Below are positions 52,848 to 61,749 of a DNA stretch of 64,000 nucleotides, one piece after another (within the stretch, counting starts at the first letter, position 1; each line of letters starts with the position of its first letter). Position numbers and translations under genes: made by a program. The notes beneath the pieces were generated by a model. The model did no database searches, had not been told where the DNA came from, and was given only the letters and a program-made list of their open reading frames with translations. This DNA is from Clostridium sp. chh4-2 (GTDB lineage: Bacteria > Bacillota > Clostridia > Lachnospirales > Lachnospiraceae): the NCBI RefSeq assembly GCF_002899675.1, contig NZ_PKUU01000009.1, positions 124,001 through 188,000 of the forward strand, in the 5' to 3' direction.

Positions 52848-53525
52848 ATGAAAAGAAAGAATCAGTTAGATTTTATGGTATCAGGAGTCCTATTTCTCCT
52901 GTTTGCAGTGCTCACAGTAATGGTACGCACAATTGATGTAAAACCAATCGGGCCGGAAGCTTCGTTGGTTGGCTTGGCGTCCGTAAACGGATTCATATCC
53001 GGCTTTTTGGGAGTGAATTTGTTCTGGTATCAGATTACGGAATGGCTTGGCGCTGCGGCGGTTATGACGGCTCTTGGATTTGCTTTCCTCGGACTGTATC
53101 AGTGGATCAAGAGAAAGAGTATCAGGAAAATCGATGATGATATTATTATTTTGGGAGTATTTTATCTGATTGTGATAGGGTTCTATATCCTTTTTGAAGT
53201 GTTTATCGTGAATTACAGACCGGTCATGGGGCCGGAAGGGCTGGAAGCGTCCTATCCTTCCTCTCATACCATGACCGTATTGTTTATTATGGCAACCGCA
53301 ATGATGCAGTTTCATGACCGATTTAAGACCAATTTGGTAAGAAACGGTGCGGAAACGGCTGCGGCTGTAATGCTGTGCATCGTGGTAATCGGCCGGTTCC
53401 TTTCGGGCGTTCATTGGTTTACGGATATTTTAGGCGGCATTTTTTTAGGAGCTGCGCTGGTTATGCTGTATTATTCGGTTACCGAATATAGAAAGACGAA
53501 ACAGGGGCTTTCCGGCAGACGTTGA
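52848..53525 (+). CDS. PAP2-family membrane phosphatase
   Basis: A 225-residue protein with about six spans. The PAP2 signature is present as SYPSSHTMTV near residue 141 and SGVHWFTDILGG near residue 185; the first K-x6-RP motif is not clearly conserved (NYRPVMGPEG is the nearest). It may dephosphorylate a lipid phosphate such as phosphatidate or undecaprenyl pyrophosphate. It starts with ATG after ATGGAGATAAAAG. Confidence 0.85.
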   Translation: MKRKNQLDFMVSGVLFLLFAVLTVMVRTIDVKPIGPEASLVGLASVNGFISGFLGVNLFWYQITEWLGAAAVMTALGFAFLGLYQWIKRKSIRKIDDDIIILGVFYLIVIGFYILFEVFIVNYRPVMGPEGLEASYPSSHTMTVLFIMATAMMQFHDRFKTNLVRNGAETAAAVMLCIVVIGRFLSGVHWFTDILGGIFLGAALVMLYYSVTEYRKTKQGLSGRR

Positions 53526-53665
53526 AGGATGAACTGTCACGAAAAGGTATGGCAAAATGCAGCCATATCTTTTCTTTTATCCTATTTTCGCTTATAATGA
53601 AAAAGAATTTTAGCGTAAATAAAGAAAATTCTGTTTTGTTCAGGCAGAGAAGGAGCGGTAAATCC

Positions 53666-54139
53666 ATGTTAAAAATGATTACAGGATGTGCGGCGGCAGT
53701 CCGGAAAGTATATGGAGTGGGCGCCGGTTTATGCCTGGTATTGTTCGTCGGCCTGGCAATAGTCCGGGCGGCCGGGGACTGGAGAATACTCGGCATGGCA
53801 GAGGAAATGGTGCTGCTCACACAGACCTATATGATTATGCTGGGAATATCGTTCCTTGTATGGCGCAGCGGGCCGCAGGATAAGGCGCTTATGACAAAAG
53901 GGCGGATTCTGTGCAGTTTAGTCCTTCAGATTCTGTTTTTGCTGGCAGCGGCAGCGCTGATTCTAACGTCTGTTGCGATGATGGGACTTGCTCGGAACTA
54001 CATAACACCGGCTCTCAATATTCCGAAATCAGTCAGCTATTGCGCAGGCTTGGCCGGAGGCGTTGGTATTGCCATTCAAAGTGCGGCAAATCTTGTTTTG
54101 CTGTTTCAAAAGGGAGGTGCCGCAGATGGGAAGTTATAA
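53666..54139 (+). CDS. Uncharacterised four-span membrane protein
   Basis: I do not recognise this 157-residue protein. Four hydrophobic spans lie at about residues 15-35, 50-68, 82-102 and 127-150. ATG 53666 is chosen because GAAGGAGCGG precedes it; a longer frame to 53522 overlaps the PAP2 gene and reads poorly. It overlaps the next gene by 14 bases, so the two are probably a coupled membrane pair. Confidence 0.7.
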   Translation: MLKMITGCAAAVRKVYGVGAGLCLVLFVGLAIVRAAGDWRILGMAEEMVLLTQTYMIMLGISFLVWRSGPQDKALMTKGRILCSLVLQILFLLAAAALILTSVAMMGLARNYITPALNIPKSVSYCAGLAGGVGIAIQSAANLVLLFQKGGAADGKL

Positions 54140-55619
54140 CCTGACCGTGTTGGGCGGGCAGTTCTTTGGCGGCATTGAATCTCTTACGCTGGCAAGTGTT
54201 TTGATGATTGTCATATGTACCGCTATGGTAGAAGTTTCCGGGGGATTTTCACGGATGCGCCCTCTTTTAAAAGCCGTACTCGGATGCCGGGATGAAAGCC
54301 CGATCTGGCGGATCATGGCTCATTGGAACCGGTATGGCATCTCTTTAGCGGTCAGCATTATGCTGTTCGGATTCATTTTCGAACAGGGGATCATGGATCT
54401 TATGAATGCTATGCTGATGCCTGTTTCTGTGTTTTTTCTGGCGGCGGCTGTAATCATACGGCTTTGGGAAACGGTCATTCAAACGCGTCAGGGCATGGTG
54501 ATCCGTAAAACCAGTGGGGCGGAGTGGAAATCCTGTATAAAAGACGGGCTTCCGGTTCTTATTCTGGCTTTATGCGCTGTGTATTTCATACGGAAAAGAG
54601 AGTATATTGTTTCTTTTGCCTGTTTTTGTACCCTTTACGGGCTCATTATGGCCGTGTGTTATCTGCCGAGAAATTTAAAAACCTATTGGAATGTGCTGGA
54701 GCTGACTCTGGCGCGCATTGCGGTTGTGGGCGCTATATGGGGGATCAACGCCGTTTATACAAGATGCGTGGCTCAGTTTGATCTGATGGACGGAGTTGAG
54801 GAAGTGCTGTTTGGGATGGTTTTTCCCCTTCCGCTTGCTGTCGGCGTTCTTTTGCTGTGTGCGATCGCTGTGCTGGCAAGCGCTGTATTCGGCATGGTTC
54901 CGGTGATTCTTGTATATGCATTTCCGATGACTCTTGTGGCATACAGCATGGGCGCAGGGGCGGTGTCATCCATGAGCGCCTGTCTGATCAGCGTATGGCT
55001 GGGAAATGCCGTTTTTGTGTACCGGATGAGCCGGCGGTCCGGAGAACCGGCGGAGGATGAGGCCGAAAGGGTTTCGGTTCCGGATTGCATACCGGTGCCG
55101 GAAGAACCGGCCGGGGGATATCTTGCGGCTGATATTAAGAATTTTCTGGCTCCCAATGAGCAGTATTATATTGGCAGATTTCAAAAGCTTTGCGGGGGAA
55201 AGGCGCGTTTTAATTTATGCGCCATGCTTTTAGGGGAAAATTGGTTTGCCTATAAAGGAATGTGGGCAAAAGGCATGTTATTCTGCTTGATTAACAGCGC
55301 ACTAGGAACCATAGCGGTGCGCCAGTATGAAAAGTGGGAAGCTTACGGAAGGTACGGGGGAATGCCTGTATCCGTGATTTTACCCGGCATCATCGGCTTA
55401 GGAGCCGCTATATGGATCGGTATGAACGCCGATGAATTATATTGGAAGCACATTACCAAAAAACTGGATGAGATGAATCATAAAGACAGGGAAGCAAAAG
55501 ATGACAAAGAATTACGCAGCAGGTTTTTTGAAAATGCTGCCCCTAATATGATCAATATTCTTCTGATGGGGCTGATCCGGCTGACAGCGGTATGGCTTTT
55601 TATGGCCGGATTCAGGTAA
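54126..55619 (+). CDS. Polytopic membrane protein with DUF2628-like C-terminal domain
   Basis: A 497-residue protein. The first 325 residues hold about eight to nine spans without a family match. A hydrophilic linker follows (residues about 310-355), then a domain containing YYIGRFQKLCGGKARFNLCA with ENWFAYKGMWAKGM, a pattern that recalls DUF2628/zinc-ribbon-associated small membrane domains. ATG 54126 follows GGGAGGTGCC. It is coupled to the previous gene by a 14-base overlap. Function unknown. Confidence 0.72.
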   Translation: MGSYNLTVLGGQFFGGIESLTLASVLMIVICTAMVEVSGGFSRMRPLLKAVLGCRDESPIWRIMAHWNRYGISLAVSIMLFGFIFEQGIMDLMNAMLMPVSVFFLAAAVIIRLWETVIQTRQGMVIRKTSGAEWKSCIKDGLPVLILALCAVYFIRKREYIVSFACFCTLYGLIMAVCYLPRNLKTYWNVLELTLARIAVVGAIWGINAVYTRCVAQFDLMDGVEEVLFGMVFPLPLAVGVLLLCAIAVLASAVFGMVPVILVYAFPMTLVAYSMGAGAVSSMSACLISVWLGNAVFVYRMSRRSGEPAEDEAERVSVPDCIPVPEEPAGGYLAADIKNFLAPNEQYYIGRFQKLCGGKARFNLCAMLLGENWFAYKGMWAKGMLFCLINSALGTIAVRQYEKWEAYGRYGGMPVSVILPGIIGLGAAIWIGMNADELYWKHITKKLDEMNHKDREAKDDKELRSRFFENAAPNMINILLMGLIRLTAVWLFMAGFR

Positions 55620-55654
55620 AGGAAGCCGGAAAAAAGATAAAGGAAATATAGAGT

Positions 55655-56458
55655 ATGAAAGATTTAACAAAAGGCAGTCCGGCTAAAATGATGCTTCAGT
55701 TTGCGTTGCCGGTAGCCCTGGGCAATTTATTCCAGCTATTCTACAGCCTTGCCGATACCAGGGTAGTGGGCAGCACGCTGGGAGAAGCCGCTCTTGCTGC
55801 TGTGGGAGCCACGACTTCGGTCAGCACGCTGTTTATCGGATTTTTGTCCGGGCTGACCAATGGGTTCGCCCTTTTAATCGCCCGTGAATTTGGAGCGGGG
55901 CAGGAAAGAGGAGTGAGGAGATACGCGGCCGGAAGCCTTTTTCTGGGGGCGGTTACCGCCTGTTTCCTGACTGTTGTCTGTATTGGCGGTCTGAACTTCT
56001 TTTTAGGGCTTTTAAATGTTCCGGATGATCTGATGGGGGAGGCATCGGCTTATATACGGATTATTTTGGCCGGGCTTATCATGACCATGCTGTATAACGC
56101 CTGCGCGGCGATTCTGCGGGCGGTGGGGGATACGGCGGCGCCTCAGATGATCTATTTGGTGACCGGTTCCCATAACCGGATTGTTTTGGATACGGCGTCC
56201 ATGTATTTGAAAGTGAATACCGTGTTTTATTTTGTGCCGTCGGCCATTTCCGTATTTCGCAACGCATTGCAGGGAATGGGAGACCATACAACGCCGGTTT
56301 TGTCCAGTTTCATTGTGGCGGGAAAGGTGGCTGTGGCGGTGATTCTTACTAAAATTCTGAAATACTGGGGAATTATCGCGGCGGAACCGATTGTGTGGGT
56401 TTTAATGGTGATCCCGCTGGCGGCGAGGATCAGAAGATTAATGGAGGAGAGAATATGA
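55655..56458 (+). pseudogene. MATE family transporter with large in-frame internal deletion
   Basis: The 267-residue product has a normal MATE N-terminus (FALPVALGNLFQLFYSLADT, FLSGLTNGFALLIAREFGAG, up to AAILRAVGDTAAPQ). It then jumps at about residue 170 (VTGSHNRIVLD) to the last quarter of the family (FRNALQGMGDHTTP to the end). Roughly 190 residues with about five spans are missing, while the frame stays open. Such a protein is unlikely to transport alone. The stop overlaps the next gene by 4 bases (ATGA), which may explain why the frame has been kept. Confidence 0.75.
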
Positions 56459-57459
56459 AAAAGAAGAACATGCCTAAAATTGCGGCGGCAGTCTTAATTT
56501 TGCTGATTGCCATAGCAGCCGTATTTTCCGTTGCAAAAACGGTGAAGGCGGACAGTTTAAAAAAAGCATTTGCAGAGCAGATGAGCCTGGGCGAACGGTA
56601 TCTGCTGGAACAAAATTATGAAGAAGCGGTCATCGCGTTTAGCCTGGCAATCGAGATAGACCCTAAGAATGTGGACAGCTACCTGAAATTATCGGAAGCA
56701 TATGCAGGAACCGGCAGCTATGAAAATGCAGTCTCAGCACTGGAAAAAGGATATGAGCAGACTCAGGACAGCCGCCTTATGGAGGCAAAAGAGAAATATG
56801 AGCGCCTGATAAAACAGATTCCGGCATTGACACGGCTGGCAGAGGTGATGGCTCAGGCAGACAGGGCCTCGGTATGGGAGTATCAGAAGGGAACTGAATA
56901 TCAGGAGCTGGCGGCGTCGGCGGACGAAGTGATTACATATCCGTTGGGCAATGAACGGTATCTTTTGGTATATCCCTGCGGTCATTGTTATTATGGAACG
57001 TTGGAAGACGGCAGGCGTTCAGGGCACGGAATATGGGCCGCCTATGGATATGAAGAAGAGCTTCTCAGCTATTATGACGGAGAATGGAAGGATGATTATC
57101 CAAATGGAGCCGGTAAATACTGGACCATGTGTCTGGATGTGCCGGAGGATTTATTCAGCGATGAAGGGACATGGAAGGACGGTCTGGAGGACGGAAGGAT
57201 TTCCTCTTTATATACTTCAACTTATAGAGGAGAAACGTATCTAAGCCGGTCCTATCATACCTCTAAGGAAGGGATTCCTGATGCGGTTACAGACTTAAAA
57301 CCTGACAGAATTCCGACGGACAGCGGCAGGGAATTTTACTGCATGTATTCAAATGGTGAGGACAGCGAGTATGCAATAAAAGGGAGAAAATACGGGATTA
57401 TTCATGCGAAAATGGGCGTGGATGACAATGAAAGCATGATCAGCGGTGCTTCTGAATAA
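56455..57459 (+). CDS. Membrane-anchored TPR protein with MORN-like repeats
   Basis: A 334-residue protein. A single N-terminal anchor lies at residues about 8-29. Two TPR units follow (QNYEEAVIAFSLAIEIDPKN and GSYENAVSALEKG, about 45-115). The C-terminal part has MORN-like repeats (YYGTLEDGRRSGHGIW, YDGEWKDDYPNGAGKYW, GTWKDGLEDG). TPRs bind proteins and MORN repeats often bind membranes or proteins; function is not known. ATG 56455 overlaps the upstream stop. A terminator follows. Confidence 0.82.
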   Translation: MKKKNMPKIAAAVLILLIAIAAVFSVAKTVKADSLKKAFAEQMSLGERYLLEQNYEEAVIAFSLAIEIDPKNVDSYLKLSEAYAGTGSYENAVSALEKGYEQTQDSRLMEAKEKYERLIKQIPALTRLAEVMAQADRASVWEYQKGTEYQELAASADEVITYPLGNERYLLVYPCGHCYYGTLEDGRRSGHGIWAAYGYEEELLSYYDGEWKDDYPNGAGKYWTMCLDVPEDLFSDEGTWKDGLEDGRISSLYTSTYRGETYLSRSYHTSKEGIPDAVTDLKPDRIPTDSGREFYCMYSNGEDSEYAIKGRKYGIIHAKMGVDDNESMISGASE

Positions 57460-57520
57460 TTATAAAACAGGCTGAAAAGGCGGAGTTTAAAAAGAGTAAT
57501 TGAGTGGAACGAATAAGCAG

Positions 57521-57563
57521 GGAAGAGGAAGCCGGAGCGGGCAGTTCCTCTTCCTTGTTTTTT
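57521..57563 (+). terminator. Rho-independent terminator
   Basis: GGAAGAGGAA (57521-57530) pairs with TTCCTCTTCC (57545-57554) around a 14-base loop, followed by TTGTTTTTT. It closes the 52848-57459 gene group. Confidence 0.85.
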
Positions 57564-57594
57564 GGCAGTCTGTTTTACCATCTGTTATGAATTC

Positions 57595-58413
57595 CTAAAA
57601 TTCCACCGTAAAACCGTCATAAGCGGTAAGAAAACCGTATTGGGCCGCATATTCGGCCATCTCATCATAGACTAATTCTCCGTTATGGGAAAAATGGGTG
57701 ACAACCCGTATGGTGCTGTCATCAATACAGCCAAACGAGGCTAAACGGCTCACCATCTCTTTATCATCTTCAATGCCCATATGGTAGTTTCCGTCCCGGT
57801 GTTTTCCCATGGTACAGTCCATGCTGACCAGATCCACATGTCTTCCTTTCAGATAATCCCAGGTGGATTGTGGGAAAAGCCCGGTATCATTGGCATAGAG
57901 CAGGGTTTTTCCCTGGAATTCAACGAGATAAACGTAGCAGCGTTCATCTTTTTTATGGTTGGCCAGCAGGGCGGTTATAATGTGGTCCGCCGCTTTAAAG
58001 GAAATGAACGGTTCAATCTGATGGAAGGAAGTGGCATCGTAAAGCCGTTTATCCTGTTTTGCGGCCTGTTGGTAGGCTGAGAAAACGGAATCGTTGCCGT
58101 AGATATGCAAGGGTCTGCTTAGTCCGTGGGAAAACGGTTCGGCCCGGTTGATCAGTTCTTGGGGATAGAAATGATCGTCGTGAGAATGGGTGACGATCAT
58201 TTCTTCAATATCGGGAAGGCATAATCCCTGATAGAATTCATGGCAGGCGGTATCGGGAGGAAGATCCACTAAAATCGTATCGTCGATCAGCGCCTGGGAG
58301 CGGGTTCTTATGTTGCGTCCGCCTAAAACCCTGGCTTTTTGGCAGGCTGGACATTTACAGAAGGCAGAGGGCCATCCTTCTGCGGCCCCTGTTCCATAAT
58401 ATTTTATTTTCAT
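57595..58413 (-). CDS. Metallo-beta-lactamase-fold hydrolase (PhnP-like)
   Basis: A 272-residue MBL protein. It has the N-terminal Cys cluster FCKCPACQKARV, a zinc-binding feature of the PhnP branch, the core motif VTHSHDDHF, then LLYANDTGLFP and a C-terminal THFSHNG. PhnP hydrolyses cyclic phosphodiesters such as ribosyl 1,2-cyclic phosphate. It is 23 bases after the third ABC operon on the same strand and may be its last gene, with a possible link to sugar-phosphate processing. An AAAGGATAACTGAC leader precedes the ATG. Confidence 0.86.
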   Translation of the reverse strand: MKIKYYGTGAAEGWPSAFCKCPACQKARVLGGRNIRTRSQALIDDTILVDLPPDTACHEFYQGLCLPDIEEMIVTHSHDDHFYPQELINRAEPFSHGLSRPLHIYGNDSVFSAYQQAAKQDKRLYDATSFHQIEPFISFKAADHIITALLANHKKDERCYVYLVEFQGKTLLYANDTGLFPQSTWDYLKGRHVDLVSMDCTMGKHRDGNYHMGIEDDKEMVSRLASFGCIDDSTIRVVTHFSHNGELVYDEMAEYAAQYGFLTAYDGFTVEF

Positions 58414-58436
58414 GTCAGTTATCCTTTCATTTGAAG

Positions 58437-59270
58437 TTATAGTTTGACTGCGCCGCTTGTCATGCCGCCGATGATATTTTTCTGCATGAAGATATAGAAG
58501 ATGATGATCGGAAGGCTGGAGAGCACGAAGCAGGTAAAAGTAAGGCCGTAGTCAATATTAAATTCCGACTGGAAATTATATTGGAATATGGTGAGGGTCC
58601 AGCTGGAAGGATTGCGGTTTAACATGACTAAGGGCATCATGAAATCGTTCCACATCATAAGACCTTCCCTGATCAGAACGGTTGCCATCATGGGCTTTAA
58701 AAGCGGAAAAACCACAGAACGGTAGGATTGAATGGTGGAAGCCCCGTCAATATAAGCGGCTTCTTCCAATTCCGTCGGTATGGAGGCCAGAAATCCTACG
58801 TATAAAAATACGCTTTCACATGTTGCATAGGCGATATATAAAACGACTACTCCAAAGGCATTGGTCAGATGAAGCGCGCTCATAAGTTTTACGAGAGGCA
58901 TCATGCGGACCTGAAACGGGATGAAGATTCCCATAAGAAGAAAGTAATAAATGCCGCGGTAAATCCTGCTGGTTCCCATAGAGCGGGATATCGCGTAGCT
59001 CATCATCGGCATGATCAGCATATTTCCGGCAAGGGCTGTTATGGTGATGCCAAATGTATTTCTCAGAGCATAGTAGAATTTGGGATTTCTCAGTATTTCC
59101 TTATAACTGTCCAGATACAAGCTTCCGGGAAATGTAAAAAAGCTTTTTGTGCTCTCGGAAGCAGTCTTAAATGTGGTTACCACTGTGATATATAGCGGTG
59201 TCATTATAGTCAGCAGGCCCAAAATCAGGAACAGATAGATGGCAAATTTCGCAGTTTTTTTCTGTATCAT
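58437..59270 (-). CDS. ABC transporter permease (MalG/UgpE-like)
   Basis: A 277-residue CUT1 permease with six spans. The EAA loop is EAAYIDGASTIQSYRSVVFP (about residues 172-191) and the tail is GGMTSGAVKL. ATG 59270 is preferred because AGAAGGTG precedes it; a TTG two codons earlier abuts the upstream stop. It pairs with the permease directly upstream. Confidence 0.92.
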   Translation of the reverse strand: MIQKKTAKFAIYLFLILGLLTIMTPLYITVVTTFKTASESTKSFFTFPGSLYLDSYKEILRNPKFYYALRNTFGITITALAGNMLIMPMMSYAISRSMGTSRIYRGIYYFLLMGIFIPFQVRMMPLVKLMSALHLTNAFGVVVLYIAYATCESVFLYVGFLASIPTELEEAAYIDGASTIQSYRSVVFPLLKPMMATVLIREGLMMWNDFMMPLVMLNRNPSSWTLTIFQYNFQSEFNIDYGLTFTCFVLSSLPIIIFYIFMQKNIIGGMTSGAVKL

Positions 59271-59276
59271 AATCAA

Positions 59277-60173
59277 TCACACCTTCTTTTTATTTGATAT
59301 TGCAATCTGTGCGACCGAAATGGCGCAGATGATCAGACCGGTAATAATTGCTTCCGCAATGCTGTAGCTGTAACGGTTTTCCACGAATCCCTGGTTGTAG
59401 ATCAGCATGGCAATACTTTCCGTTTTGCCGGCCGGACCGCCTTCCGTAAGGCTCTTAATATAGTCAAATACCATGATTCCGCTTTTTAAGACCATGACCA
59501 GAACTACGCTCAGTACCGGTACGAGAAATGGAACGGTTATCTTCTTAAACCGGTGCCAGCTGTTGGCGCCGTCAAGGGCGGCGGCTTCATACAAATCGAT
59601 GGGAATCGTCTGAAGCCCGGCCAAAAACAACACGGTAGGGATGGCCGAACCCTGCCATATATTGACGAATAGGATTCCGTAGATGGCAAGATTGGGGTTG
59701 GCCAGTATATTGGTGCTTAAAACTTCAATATGTAAGGATTTTCCGATAACGGGAAGCATGCGGTAGAAAATCTGATTGAAGATAAGCCCTACCGTCATAG
59801 CGCTCAATACGGCCGGTAAAAAGTAGAATGCCCGGAATGTGGTGATTCCTTTAATCTTACTGTTGAGCAGAAGGGCCAGAATCAGGCTGAGCCCCACAAT
59901 GCCGATGATCAGCAGAATGCTGTATTGAAGGTTAAATGTCAGAGACTTAAAAAAACGTTTGTCGGCAAACAGCTTCGCGTAATTTTTAAGACCGATAAAG
60001 TCAAAGTGAGGGCTGATGCCGTTCCAGTTGGTCATGCTGTAATAAATTCCCATTCCGATGGGGAGTATAAAAAATACGCTGTATAGAATCAGGCCTGGTA
60101 TGGTAAAGCAGGCAAATGTAATGCTCTTTTCTTTTGGCCGTTTCCTAATATGCGGCCCGGATTGGTATGCCAT
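59277..60173 (-). CDS. ABC transporter permease (MalF/UgpA-like)
   Basis: A 298-residue CUT1 permease. The EAA loop is EAAALDGANSWHRFKKITVP (about residues 192-211). ATG 60173 is chosen as the start after GGAGGAATC; an open frame extends to 60230 without a ribosome site. It follows the binding-protein gene by 69 bases, in which a hairpin is found. Confidence 0.92.
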   Translation of the reverse strand: MAYQSGPHIRKRPKEKSITFACFTIPGLILYSVFFILPIGMGIYYSMTNWNGISPHFDFIGLKNYAKLFADKRFFKSLTFNLQYSILLIIGIVGLSLILALLLNSKIKGITTFRAFYFLPAVLSAMTVGLIFNQIFYRMLPVIGKSLHIEVLSTNILANPNLAIYGILFVNIWQGSAIPTVLFLAGLQTIPIDLYEAAALDGANSWHRFKKITVPFLVPVLSVVLVMVLKSGIMVFDYIKSLTEGGPAGKTESIAMLIYNQGFVENRYSYSIAEAIITGLIICAISVAQIAISNKKKV

Positions 60174-60207
60174 AATGATTCCTCCTGCAGAATTTTTGAT
60201 AAAGAAA

Positions 60208-60233
60208 GCGGTGTGCACAGATGTGCGCACCGC
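60208..60233 (-). terminator. Intra-operon hairpin after the binding-protein gene
   Basis: On the minus strand, GCGGTGCGCACA and TGTGCACACCGC form a 12-base stem with a two-base loop, followed by TTTCTTTAT. Partial termination or 3' protection of the binding-protein mRNA would raise its level over the permeases. Confidence 0.6.
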
Positions 60234-60241
60234 CGTAACAA

Positions 60242-61549
60242 TTATTCTTCGTTATATTTTGCTGTGATAGCTTCCCCACAGGATTCTAAGAAGGTATCGA
60301 TATCACCGTCCATTAAAAGCTGCTGGGCCGGAGTGCGCATATCTTCTCTTAAACCGCTTGGCCAGATGGCATTCGGGGATTCGAACATGTCGCCCGCATC
60401 CATTTTTTCTGTAATTGCCTTGAATTCAGGAACGTTGTAATTCACGCCTTTTACCATATTTGGGGAACCTTCGTTGTCGGCATAGATCTGTCCTGCTTCC
60501 GTGGTGGAGAGGAAGCGGAGGAAATCGAGGGCTTCTTCCGGATGTTTACAGCTGGTAAATACGGCGAAGTTGGTATCGATGCTGATCGGCACTTTTTTGT
60601 TTACGCCGGCCGGATCCGGATAAGGAATCATGGCGATATTCATATCGGGATTGCTGGACTTCATGCTGACTAAACCGGAAGTTACGAAGACATACATGGC
60701 GCCTTTTCCATTGACAAAATCGGCAATGGCGGACTGATGGTCCACTCCTAAGGAATCGGGAGCTCCGTATTTTTTCATGTCCAGAATTCCTTTGGCATAG
60801 GTTTTTAATGTTTCGGAATCGGCGGCAGACATCTCTCCGGCCGCAATCTTTCTGAACTCCGTATCGCTGTCGTTATTGATAATTCCTACCATACGCTCCA
60901 TACGCTGACCGATCATATAAGTTTCCTTATCTTCATTGATAAAAGGTGTGATTCCGGCCGCCTGAAGCTTTTCGCAGGCACTCATCAGCTCATCATAGGT
61001 GGCAGGCAGTTCAATGTTGTTCTGGTCAAACATATCTTTGTTGGCGTAAATACCCCAAGAGCTGAGGGCGATGGGGAGACGGTAAAGCTTTCCGTCGTAT
61101 TTTGCCATCTCGATTGCTGTAGGATTGATATTATCTAAGAAATCCTGTCCTGTGATATCCGTTAAAAGCCCGTCTTCAAACAGCTGGTCATAAGTGGCGC
61201 TGGTGGAAAAGCTGACGATATCCGGCATATCGTTGGAAGCGATTCTGGTCAGAAGAACGGTTTTTGCATCCGGTACGGAAGTCTGTGTGATCTCCACATT
61301 GGGATGTTCCTTTTCGTATGCCTCGATAATCAGATCCATGGCTTTGATGGCCTCTGTTTCTGATTTGTGTGAATAGTATTCCAATTTGATTTTTTCACCT
61401 GAAGCGGCTGTTTGTGTGTCTGATTTCCCGGCTGTCTCTCCCTGTGCGCCCTGGCTTTGGGCCGGTGCGGCGCTTTTTCCCGAGCAGGCTGTCATGGAAG
61501 CTGCCAGAGCTGCTGCAGCGATCAGAGCGGTTATCTTTTTTAATTTCAT
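60242..61549 (-). CDS. ABC transporter substrate-binding lipoprotein
   Basis: A 435-residue family-1 solute-binding lipoprotein. The signal ends SMTAC, with a Gln/Ala/Gly/Ser linker to about residue 50. The mature part starts KIKLEYYSHKSETEAIKAMD and has NKDMFDQNNIELP. ATG 61549 is preferred over ATG 61555 because of spacing from AGGAGGG. It heads the third ABC operon and is divergent from a YesM-type kinase that likely controls it. Ligand not known. Confidence 0.93.
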   Translation of the reverse strand: MKLKKITALIAAAALAASMTACSGKSAAPAQSQGAQGETAGKSDTQTAASGEKIKLEYYSHKSETEAIKAMDLIIEAYEKEHPNVEITQTSVPDAKTVLLTRIASNDMPDIVSFSTSATYDQLFEDGLLTDITGQDFLDNINPTAIEMAKYDGKLYRLPIALSSWGIYANKDMFDQNNIELPATYDELMSACEKLQAAGITPFINEDKETYMIGQRMERMVGIINNDSDTEFRKIAAGEMSAADSETLKTYAKGILDMKKYGAPDSLGVDHQSAIADFVNGKGAMYVFVTSGLVSMKSSNPDMNIAMIPYPDPAGVNKKVPISIDTNFAVFTSCKHPEEALDFLRFLSTTEAGQIYADNEGSPNMVKGVNYNVPEFKAITEKMDAGDMFESPNAIWPSGLREDMRTPAQQLLMDGDIDTFLESCGEAITAKYNEE

Positions 61550-61601
61550 AATCATTACCCTCCTGTGTTTCTTGCGTTTGTTTTTGTTAACCTCTGTTAG
61601 T

Positions 61602-61630
61602 ACTATAACAAAATTGGGACTTGCTGTGAA
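61602..61630 (-). promoter_or_regulatory. Promoter of the third ABC operon
   Basis: On the minus strand TTCACA (61630-61625), a 17-base spacer and TATAGT (61607-61602). An inverted repeat TTTTGTTA (61582-61589) with TAACAAAA (61606-61613) overlaps the -10 and could be an operator. Confidence 0.6.
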
Positions 61631-61749
61631 TTGCCGCAGTTCAGATTTGTTGTCATGATGTAAGATGATGGAAAAAATATTTTTTTGCTTATGTCCGTTG
61701 ACGAAAGCCTTAATTCCCTTTATTCTTGAAGGTATGAGGGGGAAATTAC

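Noticed and set aside
61582..61613. Possible Rex operator (TTGTTAA) in the promoter of the third ABC operon
   Set aside because: The second half-site is 16 bases away rather than the usual 4-6, so the symmetry does not fit Rex. It was kept only as an unnamed inverted repeat.
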